DNA of 64,000 nucleotides, from the NCBI RefSeq assembly GCF_006542335.1, contig NZ_CP032485.1:2401001-2465000 (forward strand). The letters are read 5' to 3'. The DNA is from Neokomagataea tanensis (GTDB lineage Bacteria > Pseudomonadota > Alphaproteobacteria > Acetobacterales > Acetobacteraceae). This document shows, in pieces, positions 16,975 to 25,494 of the stretch; position 1 is the first letter of the stretch; every line of letters begins with the position of its first letter. The notes beneath the pieces are model-generated. The model was not told where the DNA came from. It was given only the letters and a program-made list of their open reading frames with translations, and did not search any database. The position numbers were made by a program, and so were the translations under genes.

Positions 16975-17350
16975 TAAAGCGCAGTCCGGACCAGTCCCGT
17001 TGCTATACCCCATATTGAAACGTCGGCCGCTTCATCCACTTGCACGCAGGCTTCCAACTCTGCAGAGCGTAGCCACCATGCTCCAGCATGTTGCGTAAGC
17101 TCACACACGCGAAGCTCGCCCCCAATCGCAGCAACCACGACGGCCCCCGCCTTAGGGGTAAGGCCGAATCAACAACTAGAATATCGCCATGCCGGATGCC
17201 TCGGGCCGTTAAGACATCTCCTTCAACGCAAACCGGATAACGGCTCGGCCGCCTCAAATCGAGCACCGCTGACATTAAATCAATGGTACTCTCCACACTG
17301 TCAGCCGCTGGGGATGCAAATCCCGTTGTTCTATCGCCTCTATAGGCCAT
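16974..17350 (-). pseudogene. umuD: umuD, frameshifted and active-site dead
   Basis: The start at 17350 (MAYRGDRTTGFASPAADSVE) has GGAGGA upstream. The N-terminal part keeps the self-cleavage region GFASPAADS and the fold GIRHGDILVVDSALPLRRG. The frame is then broken within a run of five G at 17144-17148 (one G short). The other phase continues AVVVAAIGGELRV and WGIATGLVRTAL to the stop that overlaps umuC. The catalytic Ser of the V-x-GDS-M motif is replaced (VEGDVL), and the general-base Lys region reads RVCEL, not VKRL. The gene is both frameshifted and catalytically lost. UmuD normally supports translesion synthesis in the SOS response. Confidence 0.8.
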
Positions 17351-17366
17351 ATCGTCCTCCCAGTGA

Positions 17367-17381
17367 GAACAAAAGAAGAAC
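17367..17381. promoter_or_regulatory. LexA box (GAAC-N7-GAAC) of the umuD remnant
   Basis: GAAC-AAAAGAA-GAAC, which reads GTTC-N7-GTTC on the gene strand, is the alphaproteobacterial LexA operator. It ends 17 bases before the umuD ATG at 17350. The site is perfect although the gene it controls is broken. Confidence 0.75.
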
Positions 17382-17525
17382 AAACGACGCGCAGTCAACT
17401 TTTTTTGGAAAAAAAATTCTTCTTGTATTTAAGATCAAAGGGTTAAGAGCCACGGCTCCCACAGAGGGATTTTTTTCGAGTAGATTCGTTATCTGATCCA
17501 CCCGAAAAATAGAAATATTTTTTAA

Positions 17526-18125
17526 TTACAGTCTTTTAGATAAAATCTTTACCGCCTTTGAAAAGGCTTCCAAAAAATCATCTGCCACCGAAATTTGTCC
17601 GCCAGAAAACTGTATAAACCCGTCAACCATACCATTTTGTAGCATTCCTTCAGAATGCACGAGCATTCCGTCAGGGTCTTCCATCGCGCCGGAGCTGGGG
17701 GCGTCATTAGCTGCCCGCGCAGACAATGCTTCTCGAAACGCAGCCCGCCAATAAGCCTCTACTTTCTCAGGATAGCTCCGACCATCAATCGTATAACCCT
17801 CTAGCGGCTTACCTTGAGCATGCATGTAGCCAATTTCGACGGCGGTGCCTGGGTCCATATCCGCTCCACGGCGGAATGGGTCTACGCAGAAGAGACCAGC
17901 ATCGCAGCTATCCATCAAATCACGGTCTGCTTTTACAAAAGCCAAAATCGTTTCACGACCCGGCGGTAGATGGCGCGCTTCTTCCTGACCATCAAACGGC
18001 GCCACCCCAAGCAGACCGTGCTGTGCACAAATATCTTTTAAAGACTGGAAGATAGAAAGCGCATTCGGGCGAAAGACAATGTCGCCCGCTAAGTAGATTT
18101 TTGGAGTGGTATGCCGCTTGACCAT
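17526..18125 (-). CDS. Nucleoside 2-deoxyribosyltransferase family protein
   Basis: The ATG at 18125 shares one base with the stop of the upstream gene (TAATG), so translation is probably coupled; this gives 199 residues. The family reaction moves deoxyribose between nucleobases. Landmarks are KIYLAGDIVFRPN at the N-terminus, ADRDLMDSCDAGLFCVDPF, and the catalytic Glu segment MDPGTAVEIGYMHAQGKPL. An extended middle and tail (about residues 130-199) go beyond the short lactobacillus-type enzymes. Some members of this fold are nucleotide N-glycosidases, so the exact reaction is open. Confidence 0.8.
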   Translation of the reverse strand: MVKRHTTPKIYLAGDIVFRPNALSIFQSLKDICAQHGLLGVAPFDGQEEARHLPPGRETILAFVKADRDLMDSCDAGLFCVDPFRRGADMDPGTAVEIGYMHAQGKPLEGYTIDGRSYPEKVEAYWRAAFREALSARAANDAPSSGAMEDPDGMLVHSEGMLQNGMVDGFIQFSGGQISVADDFLEAFSKAVKILSKRL

Positions 18126-18982
18126 TATGCGCACTTTCTTTCAGCCATATGATCCGCCAACACATACACCATATCGCGTAAATCGCGCTTAATGCTCTCC
18201 GCGTTTTTTGATAGCTCGTAGGTACTCATATTCAGGTAACAAGCACGATTGACTTCAATCTGTAGCGCGTGCCGCCCCTGTTCAGGCCGTCCGTAGTGCT
18301 GAGTTATGTACCCACCTGCGTAGGGCGTATTGCACCGTACTGCATAGCCGCGCTTTTCAAGAAAATGTCGTGCTTCCTCCATTATGAAGGGATGACAGGC
18401 GCGCCCATGAAAATCACCTAGAACAATGTCACAACGAGACGCAATTTGAAGCGGCGGCATTGAGTGCATATCAAGCAGTACAACCTCCGTCTGGCATTGG
18501 GTGGATAAGGCCCTTAACTCGCGCTCCAAAGCTGCGTGGTAGGGAAACCACCCTAACGAGAGACGATGGTCAATCTCTTCCACCGCTAGGCAATGCGTAT
18601 AAATTGGTACGGATTGCGCTGCCAGCCGGGGAATAACCCCAAAACCTGCGCGAACTTTTTCTGTTCGTTCAAACAAACGGCCAGCCGGGGCGGGACGAAA
18701 CATGCGCTCATCCAACTCATGGCAGCTACGGTTCGCATCACACCACACGCGAGGCACAGATGTTTTTATAAAAGTCGCCCCGTATGCAGAGATACCGTCC
18801 CAGAACCAGTCCACCAACCGATCTTCTGTTTTGCGTAAGGCACTTTCTGATAGGCACGTGGCACGCAAAAACGCCTCAGGATAAGAGCGCCCTGAGTGGG
18901 GTGAAGAAATGAGAACAGGTTTTCGCGACGGAAAAGCTGGCTTTTCAACGGAAACAGGTGAGGGGGGAGAAAAAAATCGCAT
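18125..18982 (-). CDS. N-formylglutamate amidohydrolase family protein
   Basis: The ATG at 18982 gives 285 residues; an upstream start at 19048 is possible but adds non-family sequence. The family hydrolyses N-formylglutamate to formate and glutamate in histidine breakdown. Landmarks are LISSPHSGRSYPEAFL with the metal-binding His, RVWCDANRSCHELDERMF, LLDMHSMPP, DIVLGDFHGRACHP and ALQIEVNRACYLNM. No other histidine-degradation gene is nearby, so the true substrate may be another N-formyl or N-acyl amino acid. It precedes and overlaps the deoxyribosyltransferase gene. Confidence 0.85.
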   Translation of the reverse strand: MRFFSPPSPVSVEKPAFPSRKPVLISSPHSGRSYPEAFLRATCLSESALRKTEDRLVDWFWDGISAYGATFIKTSVPRVWCDANRSCHELDERMFRPAPAGRLFERTEKVRAGFGVIPRLAAQSVPIYTHCLAVEEIDHRLSLGWFPYHAALERELRALSTQCQTEVVLLDMHSMPPLQIASRCDIVLGDFHGRACHPFIMEEARHFLEKRGYAVRCNTPYAGGYITQHYGRPEQGRHALQIEVNRACYLNMSTYELSKNAESIKRDLRDMVYVLADHMAERKCA

Positions 18983-19057
18983 CCAGTGATAATTTTTTAT
19001 TTTTAAGGGGTTGTCACCCCCAGCGAATACAGCTAAACACCACCTCACCGAGCCGGA

Positions 19058-19132
19058 GGGCGCATAGCTCAGCGGTAGAGCACTACCTTGACATGGTAGG
19101 GGTCACAGGTTCAATCCCTGTTGCGCCCACCA
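19058..19132 (+). tRNA. tRNA-Val (anticodon GAC)
   Basis: A cloverleaf of 75 bases with encoded CCA. The acceptor stem is GGGCGCA/TGCGCCC, the D arm is GCTCAGCGGTAGAGC, the anticodon stem CTACC/GGTAG encloses TTGACAT with anticodon GAC, and the T arm has GGTTCAATCC. Confidence 0.95.
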
Positions 19133-19255
19133 CCCGGCTCGGAAATACCCAAAAATTTAGCTTAATTCTAAGAGAATGCACCAAGCTGGCTATAAAGCCT
19201 GTGCGTGTCAGGACACTACCTGCACCGGATATCTCCGATGCAGGCTGAGAGCTTT

Positions 19256-19501
19256 TTAGGCTTCGTCGTCGTGATCTTCGTCGACATATTCTTCGTCGTC
19301 GAAATACACTTCTTCAACCGTCACAACGAATTTGTCCTGCTCACGCAGTTCGTCTGCCTTAGCGGAAGCCTCATCTTCATCTTCGTAAAGCTCTGAATCA
19401 CCCGGGTCAGAAACCCAACCGTTATCAACGTTCCAGAACTCTTCGTCTCCGCTTTCGAGTTCACGACGGATCAGGTAACCTGCAACTTCTTCTTCAGCCA
19501 T
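19256..19501 (-). CDS. Small acidic protein, conserved-hypothetical type
   Basis: An 81-residue protein (MAEEEVAGYLIRRELESG; an ATG two codons upstream is equally possible) with AGAAGGG before the start. It is extremely acidic at the end (FDDEEYVDEDHDDEA) and contains an aromatic core EEFWNVDNGWVSDPGDSE. No enzyme motif or membrane segment is visible. It stands alone between tRNA-Val and a lipoprotein gene. Function unknown. Codon use fits a real gene. Confidence 0.65.
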   Translation of the reverse strand: MAEEEVAGYLIRRELESGDEEFWNVDNGWVSDPGDSELYEDEDEASAKADELREQDKFVVTVEEVYFDDEEYVDEDHDDEA

Positions 19502-19784
19502 GATCATAGCCCTTCTGTAAAACTAAGCTGATGAAGGCCCACCTATGCCCCAAAAGTCAATCACCCCTTGTTCAGCGCTTTTTGCCGTGAATGGCACTCT
19601 TCCGCGCCTCGGGGCAAACAGACGAAAAAATTGTCACTAAAATTTTCTTTTTTAAGCGCTCATCTCGTTACAAATAATTTTGTATGCGGGGAAATCTAAA
19701 ATTTTTGTCATCAATATTCTTATAAACCCGTCGATGTCACGGGTCGTTATTTTTTTGCAAGCTATTCAAATGAAGGAACCCTTC

Positions 19785-20225
19785 ATGTTTTCACACAAAA
19801 AAATTGCAGCCGCCTGCCTTCTGACAGGCTTTCTCTCTCTCACAGCGTGCGAATCGGCCCAGCAAATCGTCAGCGACAAAGAAGATCACCTCGCAGCCGC
19901 AGGCTTTGTCGCCAAACCGGCCAACACACCTGAACGCTTGGCCATGCTCAAGCGCTTGCCAGCGCATCGCTTCTTAAGGCGCGTAAGCGGCGACACAATT
20001 CATTATGTGTATTCAGACCCTAGCGTCTGTGACTGCCTTTACGTCGGCTCACAAGATGCATATGGCCGCTACCAACAATATCAGCAGCAACAAAATCTTG
20101 CTGATGAACAGCAGATGACAGCGCAAGAATACAACGACGCCAATTGGAATTGGGGCGCATGGGGAGGGTGGGGCCCCGGTTTTGGTATGGGCTTCGGGCC
20201 GGGTTTCGGCGGGTATGGGTGGTAA
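19785..20225 (+). CDS. Small lipoprotein with Gln- and Gly/Trp-rich tail
   Basis: The ATG at 19785 has AAGGAA seven bases upstream; a further ATG at 19770 is less well placed. The 146-residue product has a lipoprotein signal MFSHKKIAAACLLTGFLSL with lipobox LTAC, then a short domain with two cysteines (SVCDCLYVGS), a stretch QQYQQQQNLADEQQ and a glycine/tryptophan-rich tail. It is probably attached to a membrane in the envelope. No function is recognised. It converges on ruvX. Confidence 0.75.
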   Translation: MFSHKKIAAACLLTGFLSLTACESAQQIVSDKEDHLAAAGFVAKPANTPERLAMLKRLPAHRFLRRVSGDTIHYVYSDPSVCDCLYVGSQDAYGRYQQYQQQQNLADEQQMTAQEYNDANWNWGAWGGWGPGFGMGFGPGFGGYGW

Positions 20226-20243
20226 AACCACCCAGAAAGCAGG

Positions 20244-20720
20244 CTAGTATTCCGCTGGGGGCTCTGAAGCCTCCAGCCATCCTTGCAGCATGTAACTCGC
20301 TGCCATTTTATCAACGACTGCAGCGCGCCGCGCCCGAGTCATGTCTGCTTCGTTAATAAGAAAACGATTCACCGCACTAGACGACAAACGCTCATCCCAG
20401 ACACACGCCGGAAGGCCAAGACGCTCCGAAAGTGCCTCAGTCCAGTCAGATGCTGCACGCGCTGCAGGCCCGAAGCTTCCATCAAGCCCCAAGGGCAGGC
20501 CAACAACCAGCCCCCCAATGTCGTGTTTTGCGACAATTTCCGCAATTTCCTTGGCGTTTTCACCTAATTTCCGCCTCTTCAATGAGGCAAAAGGCGAGGC
20601 CAACATTAAAGAAACATCAGTTAATGCGAGGCCAATAGTACGCGCTCCGGGGTCTATTCCCAGCACGCGCTGACCAGCCTTTAGGCTGATACGTAGGTCT
20701 TGTGGATTGAACAGGGACAT
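20244..20720 (-). CDS. ruvX: Putative Holliday junction resolvase RuvX (YqgF)
   Basis: This 158-residue RNase H-fold protein of the YqgF family is required for 16S rRNA 5' maturation in E. coli and was proposed as a resolvase. Seen are VLGIDPGARTIGLALTD with the first Asp, VVGLPLGLDG, CVWDERLSSSAVNRFL, and VDKMAASYMLQ with the last Asp. The start is divergent from gatC with about 70 bases between, a frequent arrangement in alphaproteobacteria. Length is normal. Confidence 0.92.
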   Translation of the reverse strand: MSLFNPQDLRISLKAGQRVLGIDPGARTIGLALTDVSLMLASPFASLKRRKLGENAKEIAEIVAKHDIGGLVVGLPLGLDGSFGPAARAASDWTEALSERLGLPACVWDERLSSSAVNRFLINEADMTRARRAAVVDKMAASYMLQGWLEASEPPAEY

Positions 20721-20788
20721 AACACGGCGTTATGATCTATCCTGAGGCTGAAAAGCCACTCTTAATTTTCTCTCACTCGGGAATCTTC

Positions 20789-21076
20789 ATGTCGCTCGAC
20801 GCGAAAACGGTTTTACGTACTGCCAGACTGGCACGTATTGGTCTTGCTCCCGCCGAAGTGGAAGCCCTGCAAAAAGATATGGGCTCCATCATCGATTGGG
20901 TTGAGCAACTTAACGAACTGGACGTCTCAGATGTCCCGCCAATGATTGGCACAGGCCTCGCGCAACCACGCCTGCGCGAAGACCGCATTACGGATGGTGA
21001 ACGCCCCGACGACGTTCTGTCCAACGCACCCGACCGTGAAGGTCCGTATTTCACCGTGCCGAAGGTCGTTGAATAA
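20789..21076 (+). CDS. gatC: Asp/Glu-tRNA amidotransferase subunit C
   Basis: The ATG at 20789 gives 95 residues, the family norm. GatC is the small helical clamp of GatCAB, which converts misacylated Glu-tRNA(Gln) and Asp-tRNA(Asn) to the correct aminoacyl-tRNAs. It shows [20 protein letters not shown] in the N-terminal helix and the C-terminal LREDRITDG and [17 protein letters not shown]. The stop overlaps the gatA start (TAATG), so gatC and gatA are translationally coupled. Confidence 0.95.
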   Translation: MSLDAKTVLRTARLARIGLAPAEVEALQKDMGSIIDWVEQLNELDVSDVPPMIGTGLAQPRLREDRITDGERPDDVLSNAPDREGPYFTVPKVVE

Positions 21077-22563
21077 TGTCTACTCCTTTTGATTACACTC
21101 TCGCTTCGGCACGTGACGCTCTTCGCGCACGCAAAATCTCGGCGCGTGAACTAACCGAAGCGCATCTCTCGGCTATTGAACGTCTCGATGGTTCGCTCAA
21201 CAGCTTCATCACCACAACACCGGAAAGCGCGCTGAAAGCTGCTGATGCGGCCGATGCCACTTTGGCCAAAGGTGAGGGCGGGGAACTGTGTGGCTTACCG
21301 CTCGGTATCAAGGATCTGTTCTGCACGAACGGCACCCGCACCACAGCGGCCAGCAACATCCTGCGCGATTTCGTACCACCTTACGAAAGTACAGTAACCA
21401 GCAACCTGCTGCGTGATGGCGCTGTTTTTCTGGGTAAACTGAACCTAGACGAATTTGCTATGGGTTCCGGCAATCTGAACTCCGCATTCGGCCCCGCTAT
21501 TAACCCATGGAAACGCAATGGATCAGACGAAAATCTGGTTCCCGGCGGCTCTTCCGGTGGCTCCGCCGCAGCCGTCGCGGCTGGCCTCGTCTTGGGAGCA
21601 ACTGGCACGGATACCGGCGGCTCCATTCGCCAGCCGGCTGCTTACACAGGCATCGCAGGTATCAAACCGACTTACGGTCGCTGCTCACGCTTTGGCACAA
21701 TCGCTTTTGCCAGTTCGCTCGACCAAGCTGGCCCAATGGCGAAAAACCTTCAGGATTGCGCAATTCTTTTGCGCTCCATGGCTGGTTTCGATCAGCGCGA
21801 TTCCACAAGCGTCGATACACCTGTGCCGAATTACGAAGCAGCCCTGAACCGCGGCGTCAAAGGTCTTCGTGTTGGCATTCCGAAAGAATACCACGCCGAT
21901 GGCCTACCTGCTGAAATAGAGGCACTATGGCAGCAAGGCATCAATTGGCTACGGGAAGCTGGCGCAGAAATTAAAGAAGTTTCTCTGCCACATACAAAGT
22001 ACGGCTTGCCTACCTATTACATCGCGGCCCTTGCTGAAGCATCGTCCAATCTTGCGCGTTATGACGGCCTTCGTTTCGGCTCACGTGTAAAGGCTGATTC
22101 CCTCGATGCCATGTATGAAGCCAGTCGCGCTGCAGGCTTCGGTGAAGAGGTGAAGCGCCGCATTCTGCTTGGTACGCACGTCCTCTCGTCAGGATACTAC
22201 GACGCGTATTACCTCCGCGCTCAGAAGGTCCGCACACTCATCCAGCAAGACTTCCTGAAAGCTTATGAGGATGTAGACGTTCTCTTAACGCCTACAGCAC
22301 CATCCAGTGCTTTTGCCCTGAATGAAAAACCGTCTGACCCCGTTCAGATGTACCTCAACGACGTCTTTACTGTCCCTGCAAGCATGGCAGGCGTACCCGC
22401 CCTGTCAGTACCTGCCGGGCTGGACGGGCAGGGGCTGCCACTGGGCTTGCAGCTCATCGGCAAGTTCTTTGATGAAGAAACGCTGATTGCCGCTGGCCAC
22501 GTGCTGGAGCAAGCCGCCTCCTTCACGCACCGACCAACCATTCACGCAGGGAACCCAGCATGA
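21076..22563 (+). CDS. gatA: Asp/Glu-tRNA amidotransferase subunit A
   Basis: This 495-residue amidase-signature enzyme releases ammonia from glutamine for GatB. The catalytic Lys is in LPLGIKDLF, and the Ser triad lies in [16 protein letters not shown] and [17 protein letters not shown]. The end [14 protein letters not shown] is typical. Its stop overlaps gatB (ATGA). Complete and normal in length; middle gene of gatCAB. Confidence 0.97.
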   Translation: MSTPFDYTLASARDALRARKISARELTEAHLSAIERLDGSLNSFITTTPESALKAADAADATLAKGEGGELCGLPLGIKDLFCTNGTRTTAASNILRDFVPPYESTVTSNLLRDGAVFLGKLNLDEFAMGSGNLNSAFGPAINPWKRNGSDENLVPGGSSGGSAAAVAAGLVLGATGTDTGGSIRQPAAYTGIAGIKPTYGRCSRFGTIAFASSLDQAGPMAKNLQDCAILLRSMAGFDQRDSTSVDTPVPNYEAALNRGVKGLRVGIPKEYHADGLPAEIEALWQQGINWLREAGAEIKEVSLPHTKYGLPTYYIAALAEASSNLARYDGLRFGSRVKADSLDAMYEASRAAGFGEEVKRRILLGTHVLSSGYYDAYYLRAQKVRTLIQQDFLKAYEDVDVLLTPTAPSSAFALNEKPSDPVQMYLNDVFTVPASMAGVPALSVPAGLDGQGLPLGLQLIGKFFDEETLIAAGHVLEQAASFTHRPTIHAGNPA

Positions 22564-24017
22564 GCACCGTTATCACTGGCAACACCGGCGACTGGGAAAT
22601 CGTTGTCGGCCTCGAAGTCCACGCGCAGGTCATAAGCCAAGCCAAGCTGTTCTCAGGGGCCTCTGCCACTTATGGTGGTGAGCCAAACACGCATGTGAGC
22701 CTTGTGGATGCGGGATTCCCGGGCATGCTTCCCGTTCTGAACCACGAATGCGTTGCTCAGGCAGTGCGTACTGGTTTGGGTTTGAACGCAGAGATTAATC
22801 TCTTCAGCCGCTTTGACCGTAAAAATTACTTCTACGCTGACTTGCCAACCGGCTACCAAATTAGCCAGTTTGCTCACCCTATTGTAGGCAAGGGCGTCGT
22901 AGTCGTTGATCTAGCAGACGGTAGCAGCCGCGAAATCGGTGTGACACGCCTCCATCTTGAACAAGATGCAGGCAAGTCGATCCACGACCAAGACCCAACG
23001 CGCTCCTTCATTGACTTGAACCGCGCTGGCGTTGCGCTGATGGAAATTGTTAGTGAGCCCGATATTCGCTCCCCGGAAGAGGCCGGCGCATATCTTCGCA
23101 AACTACGCCAAATTCTGCGCTATATCGGTACGTGTGACGGCAACATGGAAGAAGGCTCCATGCGCGCTGACGTTAACGTCTCTGTACGTCGCCCGGGAGA
23201 GGAAGGCTTCCGCACACGCTGCGAAATCAAGAACGTAAACTCTATTCGCTACGTAATGCAGTCCATTGAAGTAGAGGCACGCCGCCAAGTCGAAATCTGG
23301 GAGAACGGCGGTGAAGTTGATCAGGAAACGCGCCTGTTCGACCATGTGCGCTCCGAAACGCGCTCTTTGCGCAGCAAGGAAGACGCTCATGACTACCGCT
23401 ACTTCCCAGACCCAGACCTCCTGCCACTGGAAATTGAACAATCTTGGGTGGACGAACTAAAGGCAGCCCTGCCAGAACTGCCCGAAGACAAGCGTACACG
23501 CTTAGAAAAAGAATACGGCATCTCGCGTTATGAATCCGGCGTTCTGACGGCAGAGCAGGCAGTCGCTGATTTTTATGAGACCGTTGCCAAAAATGCAGAT
23601 GCTCGTTTAGCGACAAACTGGATTTTGGGGGACTTCTTCGGTGCGCTTAACCGTACAGGCCGTACCATTGAAGATAGCCCTGTCAGCGCAGAAAACCTAC
23701 GCGAACTTCTTAGCCTAATCTCCGATTCAACCATTAACGGCAAGATCGCAAAAGAAGTTCTGGAAGACATGGTTGAGACGGGCGATTCTGCGAGCGCCAT
23801 TGTCGAACGCAAAGGCCTGCGTCAAGTCACTGACACAGGGGCAATTGAAGAAGCCATTAATGCCATCCTCGAAGCAAATGCAGATAAGGTTGAGCAATAT
23901 AAGAGCGGTAAGGACAAGCTCTTCGGCTTCTTCGTCGGGCAATCCATGAAGGCCATGAAGGGCAAAGCAAACCCTGCATTGGTCAATGACGTGCTTCGTA
24001 AGTTGCTTGATGCATAA
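22560..24017 (+). CDS. gatB: Asp/Glu-tRNA amidotransferase subunit B
   Basis: This 485-residue subunit phosphorylates the misacylated tRNA and delivers ammonia to it. It shows [10 protein letters not shown] at the N-terminus, PTGYQISQF, the acidic-site segment [29 protein letters not shown], and a C-terminal YqeY-like domain ending [19 protein letters not shown], which contacts tRNA. The ATG overlaps the gatA stop by four bases. A tRNA-Ser gene follows. Confidence 0.97.
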   Translation: MSTVITGNTGDWEIVVGLEVHAQVISQAKLFSGASATYGGEPNTHVSLVDAGFPGMLPVLNHECVAQAVRTGLGLNAEINLFSRFDRKNYFYADLPTGYQISQFAHPIVGKGVVVVDLADGSSREIGVTRLHLEQDAGKSIHDQDPTRSFIDLNRAGVALMEIVSEPDIRSPEEAGAYLRKLRQILRYIGTCDGNMEEGSMRADVNVSVRRPGEEGFRTRCEIKNVNSIRYVMQSIEVEARRQVEIWENGGEVDQETRLFDHVRSETRSLRSKEDAHDYRYFPDPDLLPLEIEQSWVDELKAALPELPEDKRTRLEKEYGISRYESGVLTAEQAVADFYETVAKNADARLATNWILGDFFGALNRTGRTIEDSPVSAENLRELLSLISDSTINGKIAKEVLEDMVETGDSASAIVERKGLRQVTDTGAIEEAINAILEANADKVEQYKSGKDKLFGFFVGQSMKAMKGKANPALVNDVLRKLLDA

Positions 24018-24035
24018 TTTTTAAAAAAAAGTGCT

Positions 24036-24070
24036 CTAGGGGGTTTGACCTGCAAGGATTTTCCCCCTAG
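24036..24070 (+). terminator. Possible stem-loop after gatB
   Basis: CTAGGGGG and CCCCCTAG form an 8-bp perfect inverted repeat with a 19-base loop, 18 bases after the gatB stop. No U-run follows, so it may be a factor-dependent end or a processing site upstream of tRNA-Ser. Confidence 0.35.
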
Positions 24071-24112
24071 TAACACTCCTGCAAACGCCGTGTAAAAAAC
24101 CGCGTAACAAGC

Positions 24113-24204
24113 GGAGGGGTGGCCGAGAGGCTGAAGGCGGCGGTTTGCTAAACCGTTATACTAGGAAACTGGTATCGTGGGTTCGAATCCCATCCCCTCC
24201 GCCA
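24113..24204 (+). tRNA. tRNA-Ser (anticodon GCT)
   Basis: A 92-base class II tRNA with encoded CCA. The acceptor is GGAGGGG/CCCCTCC, the anticodon stem GCGGT/ACCGT encloses TTGCTAA (anticodon GCT), the long variable arm is present, and the T arm contains GGTTCGAATCC. Confidence 0.95.
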
Positions 24205-24310
24205 CGCAGTTCTCATAAAGAGAACAAAAAACTCCAAAAAATATATACGCTTATTGGGGCGGAAATTTCAAAAGAATGCCCCGATTACGGCAGGAGCCAT
24301 GCTTCATCGC

Positions 24311-24640
24311 CTAGTGACTGCCCGTTTTTGAAAAAACGTTGATAACAATCACGCCCGCGATAATGAGTCCCATACCGATAAGGGCAGGGACATCAAGCTT
24401 CTGACCTTGAAACACCCACGCAACGGCAGAAATAAAAATAATCCCTACGCCGGACCAAATTGCGTACGCAATGCCGGTTGGCATATCTTTCAAGGCCAAT
24501 GATAGTGCGTAGAAAGCTATGATGTAGCCACAAGCAACGAAAAAAGTAGGCACGATCTTCGTAAAGCCACCGCTTTGCTTCAGCAGCGAGGTCGCAAATG
24601 TCTCCGCAACAATTGCGATCATAAGATAAATATACGTCAT
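24311..24640 (-). CDS. SMR-family multidrug exporter (EmrE/QacE-like)
   Basis: This 109-residue protein has the four membrane helices of small multidrug resistance proteins, which exchange protons for lipophilic cations as antiparallel dimers. The essential Glu is in IAIVAETFATSLLK, the third-helix signature is GIAYAIWSGVGIIFISAVAW, and the end is GLIIAGVIVINVFS. The segment IWSGVG favours the multidrug (Qac) over the guanidinium-specific subgroup; the call is not certain. GAGGGAGC lies before the ATG, and a strong stem-loop lies in the leader. It follows a lytic transglycosylase gene by 63 bases. Confidence 0.88.
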   Translation of the reverse strand: MTYIYLMIAIVAETFATSLLKQSGGFTKIVPTFFVACGYIIAFYALSLALKDMPTGIAYAIWSGVGIIFISAVAWVFQGQKLDVPALIGMGLIIAGVIVINVFSKTGSH

Positions 24641-24657
24641 AAATAGCTCCCTCGGAT

Positions 24658-24699
24658 CCCATTACCCCATTGCACATAGTTGGGTAAATCGGTGATGGG
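24658..24699 (-). promoter_or_regulatory. Structured leader upstream of the SMR gene
   Basis: On the gene strand CCCA, eight bases, TTACCC, a 14-base loop, then GGGTAATGGG fold into a two-part stem with a one-sided bulge (TCACCGAT). It ends just before GAGGGAGC, the probable ribosome-binding site. It may be an attenuator or a ligand-sensing leader. It does not match the guanidine riboswitch consensus I know. Confidence 0.4.
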
Positions 24700-24703
24700 A
24701 CCT

Positions 24704-25444
24704 CTATTGCCGCCATAAGCGCGTAGGTACCATGCGATAAGCAGCAAGTGTACGCCCTTTTTGTGCATCTACCGGCACTGATAGTACAGATCCTCGCATC
24801 ACGGGGAACCTATGCAGCCCCCCAGATGTCGCCACCCAAACATGAGGGACGATAACCTGCGGTCCAGTATTAGTCATTATGACCTGCGGTAAAAAGTCCG
24901 GTGGCCTGTAAGAGTCCTCTCTTTTATTCCAAACCGCATAAACATGCCGTGCATAGTCCGGCCCCAAAGATGGAGTTAATGAATGATACGCGGCAGTTGC
25001 TGCAAACCATCCGTGCTGTTGCGTATTAAGAGTTTTTAAAAATTGTGCCGCATAGCGCGCGTTCGTTAATGGATCAAACGCTTGATCCAGCGTTTCGAAT
25101 GCATCCGCGTGGTGATGCAGGTTAACCTGCAAACACCCAACATCGATCGATTGGATGCCTTGCTGACGAAAATTTTGCACGGCGGAAATTGCATCCGCCT
25201 TACGTTCAAAAAAATACCCTTTACCCGCCGCGTTTACAGTCCACGGCCAAGCGGTACGAGAGGTATTCGAGGAAATGTGGCGGCCACTCTCAATTGTGCT
25301 GATCGCGGTGAGCAGACCACTTGGCAGGCCGAACTCCCTTTCTACTGACTGGGTAGCCGCAGCGCATAACGTTGCGTCACTATCGTGCGCGTGAGCAATC
25401 TCAGCAGAAAGAAAAAAAGCCGTGAAAATAAAACGCCGTCTCAT
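24704..25444 (-). CDS. Secreted lytic transglycosylase (SLT-like)
   Basis: The 246-residue protein begins with a signal peptide MRRRFIFTAFFLSAEIAHAH. A lysozyme-like SLT domain covers about residues 25-160, with the catalytic Glu in AISTIESGRH, the strand motif DVGCLQVNLHHH and FDPLTNARYAAQFLKTL. It would cleave peptidoglycan in the periplasm. The C-terminal 80 residues match no known domain. Such small transglycosylases often accompany envelope assemblies; the neighbours here (an SMR exporter and pepP) do not identify one. Confidence 0.85.
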   Translation of the reverse strand: MRRRFIFTAFFLSAEIAHAHDSDATLCAAATQSVEREFGLPSGLLTAISTIESGRHISSNTSRTAWPWTVNAAGKGYFFERKADAISAVQNFRQQGIQSIDVGCLQVNLHHHADAFETLDQAFDPLTNARYAAQFLKTLNTQQHGWFAATAAYHSLTPSLGPDYARHVYAVWNKREDSYRPPDFLPQVIMTNTGPQVIVPHVWVATSGGLHRFPVMRGSVLSVPVDAQKGRTLAAYRMVPTRLWRQ

Positions 25445-25494
25445 GCGCTTTATTCTTCACGGTCTCCCTTTAAAAAACTCTTAATAAATGCGCA

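Noticed and set aside
24640..24703. Guanidine riboswitch before the SMR gene
   Set aside because: The leader is short and lacks the ACGR loops or the ykkC-type conserved bases; only a generic bulged stem is visible.
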